Origin: Pinus tabuliformis
Lineage: Eukaryota > Streptophyta > Pinopsida > Pinales > Pinaceae
Direction of reading: 5' to 3'
NCBI GenBank assembly: GCA_031772625.1
Contig: CM062810.1
Location: 708,401,584-708,465,583, forward strand
DNA length: 64,000 bases
Shown here: positions 57,861 to 64,000 of the stretch, one piece after another
Layout of the letters: each line of letters opens with the position of its first letter
Position numbering within the stretch: the stretch's first letter is position 1
The notes under the pieces: model-generated
The model's database searches: none
What the model saw: the letters and a program-made list of their open reading frames with translations, nothing else
Told to the model about the DNA's origin: nothing
Translations under genes and position numbers: made by a program

Positions 57861-58470
57861 TAGTGCCATGATGCTTCTCTACTTCCCTCCTGGAAGTTCT
57901 CTGTTTGACTCCTCTGAGTGTCTACTTCCTGTCTAGAAGTTCTCTTCTGGACTCCCTCTAAGTCCTGATTTCCCTCCTGGAAATCCTTCTGCCGCTTGTC
58001 AAGATGCCTCCTACTCTGATCGTCTTGTGCACCTGCACTGCTGATCTGGGTTCCTCGGCTAGAAACCCTCAGTAAAAACTCCTCTGGCCTTGCTCTGTCA
58101 GGTACTGTTCTGACTACAGTACCTCACTAGCTCCACTCTACAATATATTTGCAGCCTTCTAGACCCCAACAATTGCCTCTCTGTGAACTGTGTTAGCCCC
58201 TCTCTGCATCACGCTGGCTCTGCGTCACCCCAGATGGATCTGCGTCAGCCCTGGGATGCCCTGCATCAGCCCTCTGGCCCTCTGCGTTAGCAATGCTGGC
58301 CTTTCTGGGGTTTTGCGCAGTTCCCGACTTCCTTTGCATGGCCTTGGTTGGCTCTGCGTCACACTCCTTGGCTTCTGCGTTGCTAGAAACAACTTCTGTC
58401 ACCTCGGGACAACTGTTTTCTGCTACTATTGCTCTGCTCGGTTGATGTCTTTTAGTCCTCATGTGATTTG

Positions 58471-58489
58471 CAATCACACTCTAATACCA
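58471..58489 (-). promoter_or_regulatory. Primer-binding site of the second gag-only element
   Basis: On the minus strand TGGTATTAGAGTGTGATTG directly follows the LTR. It is the initiator tRNA-Met type with one change. Confidence 0.85.
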
Positions 58490-59568
58490 TGTTGAAGTTT
58501 CTAATTTTACTTAGTTAGAAACCCTCCATGCACTTTATCTGATTTATTCCTACCTACTTGTTATTTTCCTTAACAAGTTATTTACAATGTAAACACTGAA
58601 AATAAACACTAGTGCATGTGCAACATATTACAGATCAACAACTAAAAGAAACAGAAACAAACACACCATATGACATCGTTATTTTTGGACTAATGTTCCT
58701 GGAAAAAGCCAATGTGGGAAAATCAGTGCAGCTATCTGAGGGTTTTCTTATTAAGCAATATCAGAGTACAATCTGGGTGTCGAAACTGGCCTACCCAACA
58801 GAGAATTTCCTTAGCAGTAATACCTCTCATTTTTTTGACAAATCTACTGGCTGAAACCCCGGATAATCCTTTCAACAGCTACTCAGCACCAATCTGCCCC
58901 AGAAACCCCAACATCTACCCAATCTGGACTGCGTCAGCCTCTCCTAGACCAGTGTTGGCCTTGTGTTAGCCCCAGGAGGCCCTGCATCAGCTCTCTGAGC
59001 CCCTACGTTAGCTACGCTGGGCCCTCTGGTGCTCTGCGCAACACTTAGCTGCCTCTGCGTGGCCCTATGTGAGCGTTGGTTGCTCCTGCGTCTCTCTCTT
59101 TGGATGCTCTGCTGCTATCCTGGAACTATCTCTGTCTCTCTGTACTCAGTGCCCCTCAACTGCTCTCACGATCACTAATTCTCTCTCTCTTAGCAAACCC
59201 CGCTCTAGAGAATAGAATGACTGATTACTCTGGTGTACTCATCAAGGGACCCTCAAACCTCCTCTTATACTTTTCTTGTTGACATCTCAAAGGCCGAGAT
59301 TAACTCCCTAATCAACTGCTAAGATTAGATCTGGCTTGATCCATGTCTTTTGGACCACTCTAACACAGATTCATATTAATACACATTAATATTTTATTTT
59401 CCCTAAGTTTAGACTTAGGGATTCCATTAAAAATATTAATTATTTTAATATCTCCTGATCTGTTTATAATCTGCCCAAACCCTTTCTGGGTATTGGAGAT
59501 CTCATGTGCACCAACCTCTCCACCAAATTTCGTGGCTAGAGCACATCTAATGATACCCCAAATCAACA
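58490..59568 (-). repeat. 5' LTR (element sense) of the second gag-only element
   Basis: A 1079-bp copy of 55268-56340 with the same ends. It is followed by CATGT and the resumed Copia integrase zinc region. Confidence 0.9.
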
Positions 59569-59573
59569 CATGT

Positions 59574-60471
59574 TTGAGATGTACCGAAGGAAAACTTACA
59601 AGGGGACCATTCCCCTCATATAATAGCAAGACCACAGAGGTTGAACAACCCAAGGGGTTTAAGATTCGTGATCAGGAATCTCATGTATGTAGGTGGAAGA
59701 AATCCCTCTATGGCTTGAAGCAAGCACCCCAGGCTTAGTATGAAAGGATAAACAACTATTTGATGAAGCTGAGATTCACTAGGAGTGAAGCCGATCAAAA
59801 CCAGTGCTTGAAGGTTGTAGATGATAGACCTCTCATACTAGCACTTTATGAGGACGACCTCTTTCTGACAGGTTCATACCCTCTCATTTGAAAAAGTAAG
59901 AGGGAGTTGGATTCCGGATTTGGAATGGTGAACTGCAAGCTTGTGACTACCTCAATGAAGCCTAACTTTAAGAAGTTATGTGGTAGTGATGCCAAACCTC
60001 ATTTGGGAAATGCCTATGAGTTTCATAAATTCATTCTAGCATTGATGTTCTTGGTGAACTCTCGTCCGAATATATGTTTTGCAGTTAGCATGCTGAGCTC
60101 ATATATGGTTGAGCCTCACTGGATTGGTGCCTAGAATCGTTTGAGATATCTTCAGGGCACAAGATTGAGAGACATTGCCGGAAATGTGAAGTTGCATGAT
60201 TATTCTGACACTGATTAGGCAGGAAATGTGGAGGATCGCAAGAGCACTTCTAGGTGTTGGTTCTCTTTGCGTTCTGCTTCGATATCCTAGATGAGCAGGA
60301 AACAGAAGTTGGTTGCTTTGAGTGCCGATGAGGTCGGATACATAGTAGTGAGTATGGCCTCCTGTGAAGCTGTCTGGTTGCGGAAGCTCTTCAGTGAGCT
60401 ATTTGGACACGTGCTGGATACCATCGTGATCTCTGTGACAACCAGAGGGGGATTCGATTGTTTAGGAATCC
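59574..60471 (+). mobile_element. Copia integrase zinc end, reverse transcriptase remnant and RNase H (fossil)
   Basis: CTEGKLTRGPFPS near 59590 corresponds to the zinc motif of the first family member. It runs almost at once into reverse transcriptase sequence (EQPKGFKI, KKSLYGLKQAPQA), showing a large loss between the two. RNase H follows (SRKQKLVALSADEVGYIV, LRKLFSELFGHVLDTIVI) and is cut by a solo LTR. Confidence 0.82.
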
Positions 60472-60884
60472 CGTGTTAAATTGGCAACTAGGGCCAAACT
60501 CCATGTGGGTCGACTTATTTATGGCAACTGATATTTTTATTGGAACCCTCTCGTCGAGAGGTGTAGGATTGATCCAAAGATCATCCAATTCCGATAAGTA
60601 TTTATGGAGATATGAATTTATTTTGTTTATGAAATTATTATCAAGCCGACCAGCTCTTATGTAGGCTCTAGAAGCCCAAACGTCATGACTATTCATTATG
60701 TACATTTTAGTATAAATAGAAGAAGACTTTAAGTCATTCCACACTAACTCTTTCGTGATCTCTCTTCATCCTGTTTTGGGTTTGATGGAGAAGAGATCTA
60801 AAAGGAGTGCCCTAATATCTACGATGCCCTAATGGAGAATGTAGTCATGAATTAGCAGGAAATGGAGATGTATCCATATTCGAA

Positions 60885-61400
60885 TAAAGGTGCAGGGATA
60901 TAAGTAAACACAGGACATAAAGAACATATTGTTCATGTTATATACACAATATGGAACCACTTTATACGCAGTCATAGCCGCAGTTGAAGAAATAATGAAG
61001 CCGCATATAAGTAAACGCAGGACATAAAGAACAGTTATGATACGCTGTTCATATATCCAATATTGTTCATGTTATATACGCAATATGGAACCACTTTATA
61101 CGCAGGGAATGGTTATACGCAGTCATAGCCGCAGTTGAAGAAATAATGAAGCCGCATATAAGTAAATGCAGGACATAAAGAACAGTTATGATACGCTGTT
61201 CATATATCCAATATTGTTCATATGGAACCACTTTATACGCAGTCATATGAGGAAGGGTAGCCGCAGTTATAGAAATATGAAGCCGCATCAATGGAGACCT
61301 GTTCACGCATTCCTCTCTATACATATATACGCTATACAGTAAAGGAAGGGTAGCCACAGTTGAGGAATAATGAAGCCACATCAATGGAGACCTGTTAACG
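60885..61400 (+). repeat. Tandem repeats of about 140 bp inside the solo LTR
   Basis: Units share ATAAGTAAACGCAGGACATA, AGAACAGTTATGATACGCTG, AATATGGAACCACTTTATAC and GAAGCCGCAT. The block AATATGGAACCACTTTATACGCAG begins near 60950 and 61083, with a shorter version near 61220. Unit length varies through small deletions. Confidence 0.8.
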
Positions 61401-62314
61401 CAGTCAATGGAGACCTGTTCACGCAGTCTAAGAACTTCGCATTCTTCCTCTCTGAAATTTCGGGTGCAGTAGCTGCAGTCAAAGCGTAAGTGATATCACT
61501 CGTATACATATCGAATGGACAAAGAGGACCGTGTATCTAATGCAACTTTGGCATGTTATAAACAGTGATCAGGATTGCCAAAAGTAAGAAGGGTTACATC
61601 TCGGCTTTGTATTTAGATCTGTCCAGACATATCACAATGATGAAATATGTGATACTCGGCCTACCTGTGATTGAAGTAATTATCTTCGGATGAATAAATC
61701 AGAGAAGGCTAATGATGATCTCGGAATATCTATGAGCAACATCTCGTCATACCTGTAAGTATTCTCATCAACCGGATGGATCTGAAGGGTATTAAGTCCT
61801 GTAGCTAGGATCTCGGCATATACTTATATGTGTTTCTATTAACTCACATACCTCAAGGGGAATTAGAGTACTGATGTATGACATAAACCAATCACTGTCA
61901 TTGTAATAGAGCAGTCACAATGACAAGGATCATAAGTGGTAATGATGGTTACAGTGTCAACATAATGAGAATGATAAGGATGAATAGTCTTTGATCATAA
62001 TGATCATGGGCAGCATGATGATGGATAAGATCATGGACATGGGTAGCATGATGATAATCATGATTAGTGCAGCATGGTGCTGTATGCAGTGGTACAGCTG
62101 AGAACCAAATGCAGCACGATGACAGGGGAAAGAGCCACCTTGGAGAATCAGTTGAAGCAGAATGTCTTCAACTGATATCATTGTTATACGAGATGATCTA
62201 TGCTTAGATCCAGACAAGTCAAAGTGTTGACTTCTGTTGTAATTGTACTATCTCTCTCTCGCTCTCTTTCTCTGCTGAACTTTGAAGATAAAAGAAGATT
62301 TGATCAAAGGGTTT

Positions 62315-62331
62315 CCCCACACTTTGTGGGG
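62315..62331 (+). other. Conserved LTR hairpin CCCCACA/TGTGGGG (solo LTR copy)
   Basis: Same stem as 12354-12370 with a different three-base loop (CTT). See also 54028-54040. Confidence 0.65.
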
Positions 62332-62492
62332 TTTGTCCCTGGCTCGCGCCACATCTTGTGTCCTCTTGTCTTGGCTTGTCTTCTGTGTTTTATATTTATG
62401 TTCTATCTGCAATTTATCGTAATGCTGATGTGATTGCTAACTGTGAAAATTTAAATAAATTGCTCTAGCATAGAACATACCAAAAATTAACA

Positions 62493-63374
62493 CGTGTTCT
62501 ATGATCGCTCCAAGCATATAGTCATCAGTTACCACTTTATCTGGGATATGGTACATCGAGGAGCAAGAAGGCTCTATCGCATTGGGATTGATGTGGAGGT
62601 CACCGATATTATGTCAAAGCCCCTGGGAAAGGTAAAATTATTGACTTCCAAGAACGACTAGAAGTCATGGAGTGATTCTCTCCTAAGGGTCCTGTATGAT
62701 ATGGACATTGAGCTCTAGGAGCTCTGGGGGGATTGGGGGTACATCTTGGAGTGATGAGCAACCATAGGGTGAGCGGTTCAGCCTTCCCCTAGTGGTTTGC
62801 TATGTAAGTAGGATGAGTAGTTCATCCTTCTCCTGTCGAGACACAGTCATAGGGTGAGTGGGTCAACCTTCCCCTAGTAATTTGTTGTGTAAAGGGTGAG
62901 TGTTTCAGCCTTCCCCTGGGTTACCCTTGGCGACATGTAGGCAGGATGAGTGGTTCATCCTTCTCCTGCTGAGACTCTACCCATGCATTCTGGGACTCAT
63001 GGGAAATACCTCTCATACGGGCAATGAGTAGGGAAATGATGATAGGGACCATAGTAGTACCGATGGATGTATCATGTTACTATCATACTCCCTATGCTAG
63101 GATGATATTGATCTGGGATCAATTGGAACTGACTTCGGGTCAGTAAGAGTGATATAACTCACTCTCTTTTGGAACTGATTTCGGATTATAAGAGTGGTAT
63201 GAGACACTCTCTTTTATATGGGACTGACTTCGGGTCAGTACAGGATGGTATGATACATTCTCAATCACTTCTTCATCTTCATAGTTCAGCAGAGTAGCGC
63301 AGGGCACTGATGGCAGAGATAGTATAGTCCGACAGATGGATTAGTTGATGGAGTTGTTCCTAGTTGAGAGGAAG
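62493..63374 (+). other. End of Copia RNase H and hairpin-rich 3' region of the second family member
   Basis: RNase H ends near 62660 (YDRSKHIVISYHFIWDMVHRG, DIMSKPLGK). The rest is noncoding and contains hairpins: AGGATGA-gtagt-TCATCCT at 62810-62828 and a near copy at 62943-62961, and ACTGACT-tcg-GGTCAGT at 63128-63144 and 63222-63238. It corresponds to 10100-11302 of the first member. GAGAGGAAG before 63375 is the polypurine tract. Confidence 0.78.
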
Positions 63375-64000
63375 TGTTAAAATTGGCAACTAGGGTCAAA
63401 CTCCATGTGGGTATACTTATTCATCGCAACTGATATTTTTCTTAGATTCCTCTTGTCAAGAGGTGTAGGGTTGATCTAAAGATCATCCGATTCCAATAAG
63501 TATTCATGGAGATATGAATTTAGTTGTGTTATGGGACAATTCGTCAAGGTCAGCCAACAACCAAATTGCCCCCACTTGTGCTCAACGTTTTAGTATAAAA
63601 ATAGGTGGATTGCTAGTCATTTCCACTCACACTCTTCTTGTGATCTCTTCCTCTCCACTTTTCTTTGGGTTTTGGTGGGAGGATAAATCCTTAGAGACAA
63701 TGCTGCCCTAATGGAGAAGGCTCTAGGCTATCATGGAGAAGGCTAAACGCTGGTATGAAGCAAGCCCTAAATGTTGTCCTAATGATGCCCTAAATGCAGT
63801 TATGAAGGAAGAATACCCTAGCCGTAGGTCTAAAGCACGCAGCAAGAAGATGTCACCTAACCACTGTCACTAGAAGCCTTTATGCTGCCCTAAAATGAAG
63901 GTTCTATGCAACGTAATGTAGGATCCTTTCACGCTGGGCAGAGGAGCCCTTAACTACCTCTAATAGCAGTCATAATGAAAGCTCGGAAATTTCCCTAGCT
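63375..64000 (+). repeat. Start of the 3' LTR of the second Copia family member
   Basis: Begins TGTTAAAATTGGCAAC right after the polypurine tract and matches 52388 onward at roughly 90% by eye, with a short deletion near 63810. TATA box TATAAAAATAGG lies at 63594. The window ends inside it. Confidence 0.88.

Larger units (their letters stand above)
55268..59568 (-). mobile_element. Gag-only Copia-type LTR retrotransposon (TR-GAG-like), uninterrupted
   Basis: A 4.3-kb element with LTRs of 1073 and 1079 bp and a perfect 5-bp duplication CATGT (55263-55267 and 59569-59573) in the integrase zinc region of the Copia host. The interior (56341-58489) is 2.15 kb and has only gag on the minus strand. 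The primer site is initiator tRNA-Met type and a polypurine tract is present, so the signals needed for copying in trans are there. LTRs look about 93-94% alike by eye. The gag has a few breaks. Confidence 0.9.
60477..62492 (+). repeat. Solo LTR inserted in the RNase H of the second Copia family member
   Basis: An LTR of about 2016 bp from the same broad family, starting TAAATTGGCAAC and ending TTAACA, flanked by CGTGT on both sides (60472-60476 and 62493-62497). The first few bases of the usual TGTTAAAATTGG start seem to be missing. A TATA box (TATAAATAG) lies at 60711. RNase H sequence resumes directly after the right CGTGT, so this is a later insertion reduced to one LTR. Confidence 0.78.
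52388..64000 (+). mobile_element. Copia-family element, second member, with two nested insertions; 3' end outside window
   Basis: Order on the plus strand: 5' LTR 52388-54226, primer site, gag zinc knuckle, protease and pre-integrase region, the insertion at 55268-59568, integrase zinc motif through RNase H (59574-60471), a solo LTR, the end of RNase H with the hairpin-rich 3' region (62493-63374), and the start of the 3' LTR (63375 on). It is the same family as the element ending at 12542. It has more than ten breaks and has lost most of the integrase and reverse transcriptase, so it is an inactive fossil. Confidence 0.87.

Overview
This window looks like nuclear DNA of a land plant with a large, repeat-rich genome; a gymnosperm is my best guess (inference). 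The evidence is wall-to-wall Copia and Gypsy LTR retrotransposons with tRNA-iMet-type primer sites, a plant L1-type LINE with a DUF4283/zinc-knuckle ORF1, a BED/DUF659 hAT transposon, and a decayed fragment of the cohesin regulator PDS5. I see no intact host gene, no rRNA and no functional tRNA gene. Nearly everything is mobile DNA, much of it nested.

Layout. 1-12542: an old Copia element whose 5' end lies outside the window, split in its gag by a young Gypsy-type element (43-6857) that carries long LTRs and only gag. 13318-18580 and 49527-52374: two copies of an unclassified noncoding repeat of about 2.8 kb. The first copy is interrupted by an ORF1-only LINE (14757-17219) with 17-bp target duplications; the second copy shows the empty site. 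20135-24800: a Gypsy integrase remnant and a minus-strand Copia remnant. 25715-26794: a solo LTR. 28027-44351: a minus-strand hAT DNA transposon with 8-bp target duplications and terminal inverted repeats. It was opened by an LTR-like insertion (29729-31298) and by a gag-only Copia-type element (32420-43549), which itself received a nearly whole Copia element (33586-40468). 44360-45996: a Gypsy zinc-knuckle fragment abutting a PDS5-like pseudogene on the same strand. 47148-49526: the 3' end of another minus-strand Copia. 52388 to the window end: a second member of the first Copia family, opened by another gag-only element (55268-59568) and by a solo LTR (about 60477-62492).

How the parts work together. 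Target duplications and LTR similarity (all by eye) give a relative order: hAT first, then the gag-only Copia-type element (LTRs roughly 92-94% alike), then the full Copia (roughly 96-97%). The Gypsy-type gag-only element looks youngest (roughly 97-98%). Gag-only elements would have to borrow reverse transcriptase and integrase from relatives.

The most unusual signals are the hairpin-rich 3' internal region of the Copia family at 10300-11060 and 62700-63240, including 25-bp tandem units with one co-varying base pair; the PDS5 fragment joined to a Gypsy gag remnant; three gag-only elements of two superfamilies; the ORF1-only LINE; and a 72-nt tRNA-like fold beside an LTR.
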